Shown one piece after another: positions 43,879 to 53,452 of a DNA stretch of 64,000 nucleotides. The first letter of the stretch is position 1, and every line of letters starts with the position of its first letter. The stretch comes from Paenibacillus_E sp964253085 (lineage in GTDB: Bacteria > Bacillota > Bacilli > Paenibacillales > NBRC-103111): the NCBI RefSeq assembly GCF_964253085.1, contig NZ_CAXUQH020000001.1, forward strand, positions 7,998,001-8,062,000, given 5' to 3'. The translations under genes were made by a program, and so were the position numbers. The notes beneath the pieces are model-generated. The model saw only the letters and a list, made by a program, of their open reading frames with translations. It made no database searches and was not told the DNA's origin.

Positions 43879-44553
43879 ATGAATATTTTAATTATCGAAG
43901 ACGATTCCAGCATTCAAATGCTGCTCAAATTAAGTTTGGAAGTAGAGGGGTTTCATCCTGTTGTAGCTGGCACTGTCGCTGCTAGTCTTGAGGTACTCGC
44001 CTCAGAGCCTATCGATTTCATCTTGCTGGATCTGATGCTGCCTGATCAGTCAGGCTTTGAGCTCCTGAAGACACTCCAGCAAATTCATAAGGAAATACCG
44101 GTGATTGTACTCACGGCCAAAAATGAAATGAATGATAAAATACTAGGCTTCCAACTTGGAGCCGACGATTATTTAACCAAACCCTTTGAGACACGAGAAC
44201 TTATTATGCGGATTCGCGCTGTCATGCGCCGTGTAACATCGGATACAACCGCACAAGCCTCTGACGTCCTTCAAGTTGGCATGATCGAAATTGATAGAAA
44301 TGAGCGATCCTTAAAGCTGGCAGGCAAACCTATTAAAACGACAAGCAAAGAGTTCGATTTCCTCTGGCTGCTGTGCAAAAATCCTAAGAAAGTCTTTACC
44401 CGAGAGCACATTTTGGACCAAGTCTGGGGATTTGAATATTACGGACAGACGCGGTCTGTTGATATGATGGTAAATCGGCTGCGGGAAAAAATTAAACCCT
44501 ACGATCACGTGCTCGCCACAGTTCATGGTACGGGCTATAAACTGGAGGTTTAA
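43879..44553 (+). CDS. OmpR/PhoB-family response regulator of the ABC-importer locus
   Basis: 224 residues: receiver with Asp51 in FILLDLMLPDQSG and Lys in YLTKPFET; winged helix ending TRSVDMMVNRLREKIKPYDHVLATVHGTGYKLE. The ATG at 43879 follows AAGGAAGGAG. It is separated from its kinase by 3 nt and starts a run of seven co-directional genes that leads into an ABC importer, so it probably controls import of that substrate. Confidence 0.93.
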   Translation: MNILIIEDDSSIQMLLKLSLEVEGFHPVVAGTVAASLEVLASEPIDFILLDLMLPDQSGFELLKTLQQIHKEIPVIVLTAKNEMNDKILGFQLGADDYLTKPFETRELIMRIRAVMRRVTSDTTAQASDVLQVGMIEIDRNERSLKLAGKPIKTTSKEFDFLWLLCKNPKKVFTREHILDQVWGFEYYGQTRSVDMMVNRLREKIKPYDHVLATVHGTGYKLEV

Positions 44554-44556
44554 GCC

Positions 44557-45996
44557 ATGAAGCTTCGCAACAAACTGTTCATCCAGCACTCTATAACGAT
44601 CATTATGCTGCTTGCCTCGATGTATGTTGTTGTGAATTATACACTGAGTAAAAGCATGATCGAGCGGGATACCCAAACCTTAGCCCAGTATTATGGTCTG
44701 CACCGCATTGAAGCTTTAAAAATTGTTAACGATAAGAAAATTAGCATTGAACAGCTCTTTTCTGGGACCTATGCTCCGCTGATTGCCTCCCACCTTGCAG
44801 CTAACAGCAACTTCCAAGTACAGCTATTTGATCCGGAGGGTACCATTATCGGCGATAGCGGCAACAAAGAAGACTTGATGAAACGAAGCGATATTGACGC
44901 TGCATTAGCTGGACAATCGGCAACTGTCATTACCGAAGGTGAGAATAACAAAATTCTTATTTATGCCTCTCCTTTCACCTATGAGGGGAAAATTGTAGGC
45001 GGATTCCGCTACCTGCTAGATCTGAATAAGCACGAAGAAACGCTATCTGAGATGCGCTCTTGGTTTATTGGCGTTGCGCTCGGCTGCTTACTCATCGCGT
45101 TGCTTGCAAGCTACTCCTTCTCCTTCTTTATCATGAGACCCCTGCACGCCCTCCAACAGGCGCTAAAGCAAGTAACCGTGGGTGATTTCAGCCGAAAGAT
45201 TGTTGTCACCAGTCAAGACGAAGTGCGGGAACTGGCCGATGACTTCAATCAAATGTCAGAAGCGCTCCAAGAGCATATCGAGCTTCTTCAGTATGAACAA
45301 AGCAAACAGAAGAAATTTTATGACAACGTGACGCATGAGCTCAAAACGCCGCTAACCTCTATCATTGGCTTTTCTGATCTGATTGACAAAATGGAGCGTG
45401 TCGAAGATATTCGAACCTGCAATGTCTACATCCGCAAGGAAAGCACACGTCTGTTACAAATGGTTGAAGAGCTGCTACAAACATCGCTCAAAGGCGATGA
45501 AGCTTGGCGCGTACAGCTTGAGCGCGCAGATCTGGCGGCAATCCTAACGGATAGTCTGCGAATTCTTGAACCTACGTTGCATAAATCATCCATTACGACG
45601 ACGCTGGAGGTCGAGCCGTGCGAGGTCTACGTTGATCCCAAGCGCACGCAGCAGGTCCTGTTCAACGTCATTGAAAATGCGATTAAGCACAGTGAATGCA
45701 CACATCTGAATATTCGACTAGAGCAGCTAGAATATCATTGCCACGTCCGTATCTCAGATAACGGCAAAGGTCTAAGCGAGCAAGATACTGCCGCATTGTT
45801 CCTAGCTTCTTCTGAGCACAATCAGAAGCGTCCCATTTCGACGCATTCCCATGGGCTTGGATTACTGCTCTGCAAACAATTAATGGAGCTGCAAGGCGGT
45901 AACATCACCGTACATAGCCGTGAGAAAATTGGTACTGAAGTCATTTTGATGTTCCAAACCGAACCAACCCTCACGCAAGGCTTGTTACAAAATTGA
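44557..45996 (+). CDS. sensor histidine kinase of the ABC-importer locus
   Basis: 479 residues: membrane segments near 10-30 and 170-195, an extracellular single-Cache-like domain of about 135 residues between them, HAMP (about 197-250), dimerisation helix with His in YDNVTHELKTPLTSI, and ATPase domain with VIENAIKHSE, ISDNGKGLSE and HGLGLLLCK. It is coupled to the regulator gene. It is followed 43 nt later by the DUF3919-like gene. The ligand is likely to be the same compound that the downstream ABC system imports, but that cannot be shown from sequence. Confidence 0.91.
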   Translation: MKLRNKLFIQHSITIIMLLASMYVVVNYTLSKSMIERDTQTLAQYYGLHRIEALKIVNDKKISIEQLFSGTYAPLIASHLAANSNFQVQLFDPEGTIIGDSGNKEDLMKRSDIDAALAGQSATVITEGENNKILIYASPFTYEGKIVGGFRYLLDLNKHEETLSEMRSWFIGVALGCLLIALLASYSFSFFIMRPLHALQQALKQVTVGDFSRKIVVTSQDEVRELADDFNQMSEALQEHIELLQYEQSKQKKFYDNVTHELKTPLTSIIGFSDLIDKMERVEDIRTCNVYIRKESTRLLQMVEELLQTSLKGDEAWRVQLERADLAAILTDSLRILEPTLHKSSITTTLEVEPCEVYVDPKRTQQVLFNVIENAIKHSECTHLNIRLEQLEYHCHVRISDNGKGLSEQDTAALFLASSEHNQKRPISTHSHGLGLLLCKQLMELQGGNITVHSREKIGTEVILMFQTEPTLTQGLLQN

Positions 45997-46039
45997 TACA
46001 AATCGATGATTTTTCTGAGATAAAAGGAGAGTAATCTAC

Positions 46040-46825
46040 ATGCAAGAGGAGAAGAAAGGGCTTTCATGGTTGCGTCTCATCTTACTACAAATCGTTATTG
46101 GGTGTACGTTGATCGGCATTTTTGCCTATGTGTTTCGTATCGGCGTCGATGAAGTGCGTATCGTCCCTAAGGAAGCAAACAGCCGTGATATGTTCGACGG
46201 TGTTCCTATGCGCATGAACGTGACGTATCCTGGCGTTGGCACGATTTCCATTGATGATCCGAAAGAGTTGATTGCGTGGAAAGCATCGTTTACCCGCATA
46301 TTAAACGGGGGAAAGCCGCAAACGCGTGCAAACGCTTCACGTTTGCTGTTAACGGGCTCCATCGCCTATCTGGATCAGGAGGATATCCCATTCCAAATCG
46401 GTACCAGCGGCTTTCGCTTCGGAACAGACTCGGTCAATTCACTGGAAATAAGCGCTGAAATTCGGAAACTGCAGAATATGCTCATCGATAAGACGCTCAC
46501 TGCGGATACAGTTAGTGGCGTTATTGCAAACAGGAACCATCAAGTATTTCGTTTGCAAGATGGCCTTCTTACAACGCTTTCCGAGGCAGATCGGGCTGCA
46601 CTTACGACGCAAATGCGAACTGCCGTCAGGCTAATCGATTTCAGTCATTTCGACTTCATGGCTGAACAGCCTAGTAGCCATTATGTCGTACAATTAACCG
46701 ACGAAGCCGCGAACGGTAAGCATTGGCTGCATCTCGACCGATATGATAACGCTTACTTCATCGTTTTCGATTTGTTAGATGAAACCAACCATAAAGCCTA
46801 TTTCAAGTTAAGTGATGCCTCCTAA
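46040..46825 (+). CDS. membrane-anchored protein of unknown function (DUF3919-like)
   Basis: 261 residues with one N-terminal membrane segment (about 13-33), then an extracellular domain. I recognise no catalytic motif; the overall look and position (between a two-component system and an Fbp-type ABC importer) resemble DUF3919 proteins, but that match is from memory and uncertain. AAAGGAGAG precedes the ATG at 46040. The operon context suggests a role as extracellular accessory or sensor partner of the kinase. Confidence 0.7.
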   Translation: MQEEKKGLSWLRLILLQIVIGCTLIGIFAYVFRIGVDEVRIVPKEANSRDMFDGVPMRMNVTYPGVGTISIDDPKELIAWKASFTRILNGGKPQTRANASRLLLTGSIAYLDQEDIPFQIGTSGFRFGTDSVNSLEISAEIRKLQNMLIDKTLTADTVSGVIANRNHQVFRLQDGLLTTLSEADRAALTTQMRTAVRLIDFSHFDFMAEQPSSHYVVQLTDEAANGKHWLHLDRYDNAYFIVFDLLDETNHKAYFKLSDAS

Positions 46826-46849
46826 CATATCGAGGGGATGGTTGATGAA

Positions 46850-47884
46850 ATGGCTAGAAAGAAAAGCAATAGTTCCATTATGATCGTGTCGGTCATTGTT
46901 CTCGTACTAGTAGCAGGATTCTTCCTGTACAAATCCGGTGTTTTTGGCGGGACATCGAAAGGTAAAATTACGGTGTACTCTATCTTCCAAGAAGAAGAAG
47001 CCCGAAAGATTCTAGATAAATTCAAAGCAGAAACAGGAATCGACTACGATGTCCTTCGTTTGCCAAGCGGTGAGGCCGTGACCCGTGTACAAAATGAGAT
47101 GGGCAAGCCGCAGGCCGACTTCCTGATGGGCGGTCCCGCTGATTCGCATGAGGTACTGAAAAAAGCAGGTGCACTTGAAGCTTACATTTCACCGAATGCC
47201 AAAGATATTCCTGACAATATGAAGGACAAAGAAGGCTTCTGGACCGGATTCTATCTAAATCCTATCGCTATTGGTATCAACGAACAGCGTTGGAAAGAGA
47301 AATATGCTGCAGCCCCTTACCCGCAGACCTTCCAAGAGCTGCTGGATCCGAAATTTAAAGGCGAGATCGGAATGTCCGACCCTGCTACTTCGGGTACAGC
47401 CTACACAGCGGTAGCTTCGCTGGCGCAAGTATGGGGTAAAGATGAGATGCTGAAGTATGTTGCCAAACTTCTTCTAAATCTCAAGGAAAGACCGAAATCC
47501 GGCATTGAGCCGATTCAGAAGGCAGCCAAAGGCGAGTACACGATCGGTATTACTTTCCTTGGTGACCAGTTAAAGATGAAAAATCAAGGTAACCCGATTG
47601 TTAGTATCGTCCCTGAAGCCGCAGGCTATGAGGTTGGTGGATTGGCTGTCGTGAAAGGCGGCGCTAACACAGCGGGCGCTAAGAAACTAATGGATTATAT
47701 GTTAACCAATGAACCTGGACTTCTTTACACCGAGTCTGCTTTTGCAAGTTCCGTGAAACCTACTGTACCAATCCCTAAAGGCGGCATTGATATCAAAACA
47801 ACGAAATATAACACCACCTACAGCTTATGGAAAGCTGCCGAACAGCGTAAAGAGCTGCAAGATGCACTAAAAGATCTCAAATAA
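46850..47884 (+). CDS. ABC substrate-binding protein, FbpA/AfuA-like, membrane anchored
   Basis: About 344 residues. N-terminal hydrophobic segment without a lipobox Cys (residues about 10-30), then a class-II binding-protein fold: ITVYSIFQEEEARKILDKFKAETGIDYDVLRLPSGEAVTRVQNE, ADFLMGGPADS and a DPATSGTAYTAVASLAQ loop. This family binds ferric iron or small anions such as 2-aminoethylphosphonate or sugar phosphate. The Tyr-Tyr pair of iron-binding FbpA is not clear, so an anion is at least as likely. The ATG at 46838 touches the GAGGGG site, so 46850 is the better start. First ABC gene of the locus. Confidence 0.88.
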   Translation: MARKKSNSSIMIVSVIVLVLVAGFFLYKSGVFGGTSKGKITVYSIFQEEEARKILDKFKAETGIDYDVLRLPSGEAVTRVQNEMGKPQADFLMGGPADSHEVLKKAGALEAYISPNAKDIPDNMKDKEGFWTGFYLNPIAIGINEQRWKEKYAAAPYPQTFQELLDPKFKGEIGMSDPATSGTAYTAVASLAQVWGKDEMLKYVAKLLLNLKERPKSGIEPIQKAAKGEYTIGITFLGDQLKMKNQGNPIVSIVPEAAGYEVGGLAVVKGGANTAGAKKLMDYMLTNEPGLLYTESAFASSVKPTVPIPKGGIDIKTTKYNTTYSLWKAAEQRKELQDALKDLK

Positions 47885-47896
47885 GAGCCTATGTAC

Positions 47897-47935
47897 AGGG
47901 CATTGATGTATGCTTCTTATGCTGATCAATGCCCT
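47897..47935 (+). other. intercistronic hairpin between binding protein and permease genes
   Basis: Perfect 11-bp stem AGGGCATTGAT/ATCAATGCCCT with a 17-nt loop and no T-run. Such stem-loops after a binding-protein gene usually protect its mRNA so that the binding protein is made in excess over the permease. Confidence 0.75.
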
Positions 47936-47973
47936 CCTACACAATGAATTTGGAAGGTGGTCGTGAACCCCTT

Positions 47974-49632
47974 ATGATCATAGAAAAAAAGGGAATGGGT
48001 TCGTCGATCGGCAGACTGATGAAAGATCCATCATCGCTGATCCTTGTCCTCATCAGTTTCGCTGTTCTCTGTCTCTTCGTAATTTATCCGCTTATTTATG
48101 TGATAGCGCTGCCAGGAGCAACGGATTGGACAACTTTTTTCAGCAAAAGCCGGTATGCTAAGGCTCTGCTCAATACGGTTGTCAGCTCCTCCCTATCCGC
48201 ACTAACCGCAACCATCTGTGGCTTTATTTATGCGTACTCGATTCATTACAGCAACATCGTGGGGAAAAAGTTTTTCCGCTTTATCGCCTTCCTCCCGATT
48301 CTCGCACCTTCAGTCATGACCGGACTAGCCTTCCTGCTTTTATTCGGCAGAGGAGGTATGGTATCCCAAACCATGAAAGCATGGTTTAACGTAGAACTGG
48401 ACTTATACGGACTTCCGGGCCTCTGGATCGTACAAACGATTTCGTATTTTCCGCTTGCCTACATGACCATAACAGGCGTCCTTCGCTCCATTTCGCCAAA
48501 TCTGGAAATCGCTGCTCAGAATCTTGGTGCACGCGGCTTCAAACTTTTCCGCACCATTACGTTAAAATTAGCACTTCCCGGCGTCATTAACGCTTTTCTA
48601 CTCGTCGCAATCAACTGTTTTGCCGACTTTGGGAATCCCAAGCTGATTGGGGGGAATTACTCTCTCTTAGCTGTTGAAATCTACGGAGAAATCATTAATA
48701 ACGAGCCTGGACTCGCATCCGTCATGGGTATCATTCTCGTCATTCCTGCCCTGTTGGTATTCATGATTCAAGCCAAGCTGCTGTCCAAAGGCTCCTACTC
48801 GACCATCACTGGAAAGCCTGTTTCAGGACTCAACCGGGTGAAGACTTCCCGCAAGACAGATATCTTCCTTTTCATATTCAACAGCATGATGGCGCTCTTC
48901 ATCTTGTCCATGTTCGCGATCACCATCCTGTTTGCTTTTACCAAAAACTTCGGACGGGACAACACCTTTACGCTGGATCATATGTTCAAAATCGTCTTTA
49001 ACCCCTCCAGCCCCGCTGTCATGAACAGCTTAGTCTTGTCGCTCATCAGTTCTATTCTGGCTGTTGGCTTCGCCCTTGTGTTGGCCTATGTGGTTGTACG
49101 CAAGCCGTTCCCCGGCAAAAAGCTGCTGGATTTCACAGCTGTATTACCAATTGCTTTGCCTGGGACGTTCGTTGGTCTAGCCTTGATCGTCGCTTTCAGT
49201 AATGGACCTATCATGCTGCAAGGGTCAGCCATTCTCATTATCGTTGCCATGCTCCTTAAGCAGATGCCAGTCGGCTATCGCGGACTCACCGCTTCCTTCA
49301 AGCAGGTAGATAAATCGATTGAGGAAGCCGCAACGAATCTTGGCGCAGACAGCCGCCGCACATTAACAACCATCGTATTTCCTATGCTGCAAAAGACCAT
49401 CGTTGCGAACTTCGTCTATGCATTTATGAAAAATATGAACACCCTAAGCACAATTGTCTTTCTTATTACGCCCAAATGGGTCGTCGCCGCTGTATCCATC
49501 TTCAATTATGCAGAGACCGGCACTTACTACTGGGCAGCGGCTGTTGCCGTCGGTTTGATGGGGACAACGCTAGCTACGCTTGGTGTGATGAAGCTCATTT
49601 TCCGTTCGAAGGTCAAAATATTCGATTTCTAA
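47974..49632 (+). CDS. ABC permease with two fused transmembrane domains (FbpB-like)
   Basis: 552 residues from the ATG at 47974, with about twelve membrane segments in two homologous halves. Each half carries the EAA-type ATPase-docking loop: LEIAAQNLGARGFKLFRTITLKLALPG in the first half and IEEAATNLGADSRRTLTTIVFPML in the second. This fused layout is typical of iron(III)/anion importers such as FbpB. GGAAGGTGG lies 13 nt upstream of the chosen ATG; the in-frame ATG at 47944 is another option. It works with the binding protein before it and the ATPase after it. Confidence 0.91.
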   Translation: MIIEKKGMGSSIGRLMKDPSSLILVLISFAVLCLFVIYPLIYVIALPGATDWTTFFSKSRYAKALLNTVVSSSLSALTATICGFIYAYSIHYSNIVGKKFFRFIAFLPILAPSVMTGLAFLLLFGRGGMVSQTMKAWFNVELDLYGLPGLWIVQTISYFPLAYMTITGVLRSISPNLEIAAQNLGARGFKLFRTITLKLALPGVINAFLLVAINCFADFGNPKLIGGNYSLLAVEIYGEIINNEPGLASVMGIILVIPALLVFMIQAKLLSKGSYSTITGKPVSGLNRVKTSRKTDIFLFIFNSMMALFILSMFAITILFAFTKNFGRDNTFTLDHMFKIVFNPSSPAVMNSLVLSLISSILAVGFALVLAYVVVRKPFPGKKLLDFTAVLPIALPGTFVGLALIVAFSNGPIMLQGSAILIIVAMLLKQMPVGYRGLTASFKQVDKSIEEAATNLGADSRRTLTTIVFPMLQKTIVANFVYAFMKNMNTLSTIVFLITPKWVVAAVSIFNYAETGTYYWAAAVAVGLMGTTLATLGVMKLIFRSKVKIFDF

Positions 49633-49668
49633 CTATACGTAACACTGACGTCCTAAGGAGTGAGAATC

Positions 49669-50745
49669 ATGAGTTCACATATATTGTTAGATTTAAAAAA
49701 TGTGAGTAAGGTGTTTGGCAGCAATCACGTTCTCAAACAGATCAATTTACAGATTGAAAGCGGGAAGTTCATTACATTTCTCGGTCCAAGTGGATGTGGG
49801 AAAACGACTCTGTTGCGCTCGATAGCAGGCTTTTATACCATTGATGAGGGTGAAATCAAGATTGATGGCCAGCTCGTCAACGATTTGCCCCCTTATAAAC
49901 GCGGAACACCGATGGTATTCCAGGAATATGCATTGTTCCCGCATATGACGGTATTCGATAATGTAGCTTACGGGCTCGATATTCAAAAGCGCCCTGAAGC
50001 GGAAATACAGGATCGCGTTAAGTCTGCGATGGCTAAAGTGAAACTGACCGGACTTGAGGAGCGGTATCCGCACGAGATGTCCGGGGGGCAACAACAGCGG
50101 GTAGCTATGGCGCGGGCTCTCGTCATGAACTCGCCAATCATCCTGCTCGACGAGCCGCTAAGCAATTTGGATGCGAAGCTGCGTGAAGAGGTACGTGTGG
50201 AGCTGCGCAGCATCCAACAAGAGCTTGGTTTAACGGTCATTTATGTCACCCATGACCAACTTGAAGCCTTATCGATGTCCGATCACATCGTTGTCTTCAA
50301 CAAAGGAGCGATTGATCAGTACGGCACGCCGCATGACATTTATTACAAGCCTCGCACGCCTTACGTCGCCGACTTTATTGGTACAACGAATTTCGTTGAT
50401 GCCGTTGTACGTGAATCTTCAAATGGCAAAGCCACTGTGGAATATGGCACGAGCAAACGTACGGCAAGCGTGACGATTGATGAAGCTGTGACAGCAGGTG
50501 AAAAAGTGCTGCTCAGTATTCGACCTGAGTCCATGCGTATTAATGCAACGAATGCCGGCGAATTTATGGTGAGCGGCTTCGTAAAATCTTCCATGTTCCT
50601 CGGCGAGAAGGAACGATACTTCATTTTAGATGATGATATGAAAGAATGGATTGTCGATGCGTATGATATCGGTTTGACAAGATACCAGGGGAATGTCACG
50701 ATTAGTGCAGCCGATGATAAAATTCATTTAATTAAACTAAGTTAG
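49669..50745 (+). CDS. ABC importer ATP-binding protein (FbpC/PotA-like)
   Basis: 358 residues from the ATG at 49669, 8 nt behind AAGGAG (the GTG at 49660 lies in that site). Walker A GPSGCGKTTL, signature MSGGQQQRVAMARAL, Walker B IILLDEPLSNLDAKLREEVR, H-loop VTHDQLEALS. The C-terminal 110 residues form the OB-type (TOBE) regulatory domain, which contains IRPESMRIN. It completes the importer with the preceding permease. Confidence 0.93.
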   Translation: MSSHILLDLKNVSKVFGSNHVLKQINLQIESGKFITFLGPSGCGKTTLLRSIAGFYTIDEGEIKIDGQLVNDLPPYKRGTPMVFQEYALFPHMTVFDNVAYGLDIQKRPEAEIQDRVKSAMAKVKLTGLEERYPHEMSGGQQQRVAMARALVMNSPIILLDEPLSNLDAKLREEVRVELRSIQQELGLTVIYVTHDQLEALSMSDHIVVFNKGAIDQYGTPHDIYYKPRTPYVADFIGTTNFVDAVVRESSNGKATVEYGTSKRTASVTIDEAVTAGEKVLLSIRPESMRINATNAGEFMVSGFVKSSMFLGEKERYFILDDDMKEWIVDAYDIGLTRYQGNVTISAADDKIHLIKLS

Positions 50746-50772
50746 TTGGACATATGAAATAGCAGCGGGTTG

Positions 50773-50799
50773 AAAAGGGAAACTTTGGTTTCCTTTTTT
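50773..50799 (+). terminator. terminator or attenuator between the ATPase and second binding-protein genes
   Basis: Stem GGGAAAC-TTTG-GTTTCC followed by TTTTTT. The next gene starts only 25 nt later with no clear promoter, so it probably depends on partial read-through. Confidence 0.75.
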
Positions 50800-50823
50800 G
50801 GCTGTTCAGAAGGGAGTTTCGCC

Positions 50824-51837
50824 ATGTGGAAAAAAGGATTGCTCGTGCTGATAGTCGGTATTGGGGTGTATCTTGGATATCTCGTCTTCGGGGAGAAGAA
50901 AAGTAACCAGCCTCTTAAGGTATACGTCATCTTCCAGGAGGATGCAGGGAAAATTCTGCTCGAGACGTTCAAGGAAAAAACGGATCAGCCTTACGATATC
51001 ATCCGGATGTCCAGTGGTGAAGCGAGCTACCACCTGCTGACGCTAGGCAAAACGGGTATTGATGTCGTGCTCGGTGGCCCTGCGGATCTACACGAGCAGC
51101 TCAAGAATAAGAGCAAATCGCTTCGTTATTCATCTGCCTCCGCTAGCAGCATCCCCTCCAAGTACAAAGATACGGACGGTTATTGGACCGGCATTTACAT
51201 GGGTGCACTGGCCATTGGCGTCAACCAAACCGTCTGGCAGCAAGATCCACAGCTGGCGAATCTCCCGCTGCCACAGCGGTACGAGGATCTGCTGCGCCCT
51301 GAACTCAAGGGCAAGATCGAAATCCCCGACCCCGAGACGTCGGGGACAGGCTACACGCTGCTCGCATCGGTTGCCCAGCAGCGCGGGGACAGCGCAGCGA
51401 TTGATCTCATGCAAGCGTTGAAGAAGCAAAGCGCCTCCATGACGTTCGCCGGCAACACGAGCGCACAGCATCTAGCTGAAGGTGAAGTGGCAGCGGCCGT
51501 CTCCTTCTTAAGCGACCAGCTGCGTTTCAAAAACTCAGGCTATAACATAAGCTCGTTTATTCCACCGCAAGCAGGCTGGGAGATTGGTGCTGTCTCCATT
51601 CTGAAGGGAGGCAACAATCCTGCCGCGGCCAAACAGCTTGTTGATTTCATGCTCTCCAAAGAGGTTCAAACTGATTACATGAACACGGCCTTTTCCTTCC
51701 CTGTAGCGCCAAATATCCCTGTGAATCCGCTCCTTGCGCCAGTGAAGCTGGAGAATCTCCTTGCTGCGTACCGCTTTGATCTAGCTGCACAGCAGCATGA
51801 AAAGCTGCTAAACCAATGGCGGGAAGCACTAGAGTAA
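50824..51837 (+). CDS. second FbpA/AfuA-like substrate-binding protein
   Basis: 338 residues from the ATG at 50824 (AGGGAG 8 nt upstream). N-terminal anchor segment (about 4-20) with no lipobox Cys, then the same fold and motifs as the protein at 46850-47884: VYVIFQEDAGKILLETFKEKT, VVLGGPADLHEQL and DPETSGTGYTLLASVAQQ. It is clearly a paralogue. It lies after the ATPase gene, behind a hairpin with a T-run. Two binding proteins on one permease would widen the substrate range, or one may serve as a receptor for the kinase or for the chemoreceptor that follows. Confidence 0.89.
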   Translation: MWKKGLLVLIVGIGVYLGYLVFGEKKSNQPLKVYVIFQEDAGKILLETFKEKTDQPYDIIRMSSGEASYHLLTLGKTGIDVVLGGPADLHEQLKNKSKSLRYSSASASSIPSKYKDTDGYWTGIYMGALAIGVNQTVWQQDPQLANLPLPQRYEDLLRPELKGKIEIPDPETSGTGYTLLASVAQQRGDSAAIDLMQALKKQSASMTFAGNTSAQHLAEGEVAAAVSFLSDQLRFKNSGYNISSFIPPQAGWEIGAVSILKGGNNPAAAKQLVDFMLSKEVQTDYMNTAFSFPVAPNIPVNPLLAPVKLENLLAAYRFDLAAQQHEKLLNQWREALE

Positions 51838-51844
51838 ATTTTAA

Positions 51845-51872
51845 GGGGCGCATGCTTGCGCTGTTGTTTTTA
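51845..51872 (+). terminator. probable terminator of the importer operon
   Basis: Stem GCGCA/TGCGC with short loop, then TGTTGTTTTTATG. A small stem, so moderate support. Confidence 0.55.
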
Positions 51873-51937
51873 TGTAAAAATTTGTCGTTTCGTGGTATCA
51901 TCTTATCGTAACTTTATACGGAAAAGGTGGACGGATC

Positions 51938-53404
51938 ATGAATTATTTAGAGACATTGCACCGCCGCAACAAACTGCTTGTGAATATTATTTGGGGGATG
52001 CTGGTCCTTGGCATAGCCGTTGATTTCCTGACTGGCGCTGGTATGGATTCGATTATCGTCCTGCTCGTCGTCGGCACATTGACTAGCGGCGTGGCTACCG
52101 TTCTTACCTACAAACGTTGGCTTACATCCTACATCATGTATATCATATCCGCCATCGTTACACTCCTGATCTGGTTATTAATGCTTACGGGTCCTATCCT
52201 AACAACTTACCTGCTTATCTACGTTAATCTAGCCATCATGACCTTATACAGCAGTTCTCGAGCGATTGCTTTTTCCAGTTTTATGGGGGCTATTTTAACT
52301 ATCTACTTCTTCCTTAGCCCCTATAAAACAGAAATATTCGGTGAAAACAACATTGTTACGATGTTTATGTATCTTGCTTTTATCGCCGTGCCGTTATTCG
52401 CATCTACAAGATTCAGCGAGAAATTGCAAACCACTATTTTTTCCGAGCGCGAGCAGGCTGTTTTTGAGAAAAACAAATCCGTCGAATTGGTTAATCTGGT
52501 GTCCTCTTCGCTAGTCTCACTGACCGAATTCAGCTCTAATCTGAAGCAGAATGCCACTGCAACGGGCACTATTTCCAAAGAAGTAACCTTAGCCTTCGGG
52601 GAAATTACCGCAAGCACCGAAACGCAAACGTCCAGCATTAATGATATTAGCGAATCCATTCGTCATATCGAGCAATCCGTCACATCCTTAGCTGACCGCT
52701 CAACGGAAATGAGAAATCTCTCCGTAAGCTCTGCCCAACTGACCCAGGTGGGGAGTGAAGAAGCAGAGTCCTTGGAGGCACAAATGAAGAGTGCTCACGA
52801 GACCATGGATTCTTCCGTTCAGTTGATGAATGATCTAGACAGTCAGAACTCACGAATCAGTGATATTGTCGCGACGATTAAGCATATTTCGACGCAGACG
52901 AATTTGCTCGCGCTGAACGCAGCAATCGAAGCCGCACGTGCAGGCGAGCACGGTAGAGGATTCGGCGTTGTTTCTCACGAAATTCGTAAATTGGCCGAAA
53001 CCTCGCAGCAATCTACCGAGCAGATCGAAAGTATTCTCGAGGATATTCGCTCGAAAACAACCCTAGCCGCGGCGCAAGTCTTGCAGGGGCAGCAATCCGT
53101 AGCGAATGGCAGTGATGCCGCGCAGAAAGTCGTACAAGTCATGCATGCACTGGCGACCGATGCAGGCCAACTGGAGAGCCAGTCCACTCACGTGGAACAA
53201 TCAGCGGAGAATCTTCACCAACAGTACACTCGAATCACGGAGCAGATCGTCACGATTGCTGGTATTACCGAAGAAAACATGGCGTCCATCCAAGAAATGT
53301 CCGCAAGTATGACGACACAAGACAGCCGCATTAGCGACATTCTAGAAAGCTTCCTTCAGCTCGATAAACTCACTTCCGATCTCAACCGGATGACAAAGGG
53401 TTAA
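51938..53404 (+). CDS. methyl-accepting chemotaxis protein without extracellular sensor
   Basis: 488 residues. The first 165 residues are five or six closely packed membrane segments with no extracellular domain. A short linker replaces HAMP, followed by the coiled-coil signalling domain with the tip IVATIKHISTQTNLLALNAAIEAARAGEHGRGFGVV. Unlike the Cache receptor at 1641-3425, this one must sense in the membrane or through a partner. It follows the second binding protein by 100 nt on the same strand. A link to the importer's substrate is possible but unproven. Confidence 0.9.
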   Translation: MNYLETLHRRNKLLVNIIWGMLVLGIAVDFLTGAGMDSIIVLLVVGTLTSGVATVLTYKRWLTSYIMYIISAIVTLLIWLLMLTGPILTTYLLIYVNLAIMTLYSSSRAIAFSSFMGAILTIYFFLSPYKTEIFGENNIVTMFMYLAFIAVPLFASTRFSEKLQTTIFSEREQAVFEKNKSVELVNLVSSSLVSLTEFSSNLKQNATATGTISKEVTLAFGEITASTETQTSSINDISESIRHIEQSVTSLADRSTEMRNLSVSSAQLTQVGSEEAESLEAQMKSAHETMDSSVQLMNDLDSQNSRISDIVATIKHISTQTNLLALNAAIEAARAGEHGRGFGVVSHEIRKLAETSQQSTEQIESILEDIRSKTTLAAAQVLQGQQSVANGSDAAQKVVQVMHALATDAGQLESQSTHVEQSAENLHQQYTRITEQIVTIAGITEENMASIQEMSASMTTQDSRISDILESFLQLDKLTSDLNRMTKG

Positions 53405-53412
53405 TGTCATTT

Positions 53413-53450
53413 AAAAAATCCACGCCTCTGAAATAGAGGCATGGACTTTT
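53413..53450. terminator. bidirectional terminator between the chemoreceptor and a small ORF
   Basis: A6 then stem TCCAcGCCTC/GAGGCaTGGA (loop near 53430-53434) and TTTT. Serves the plus-strand chemoreceptor and the minus-strand small ORF. Confidence 0.85.
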
Positions 53451-53452
53451 CT

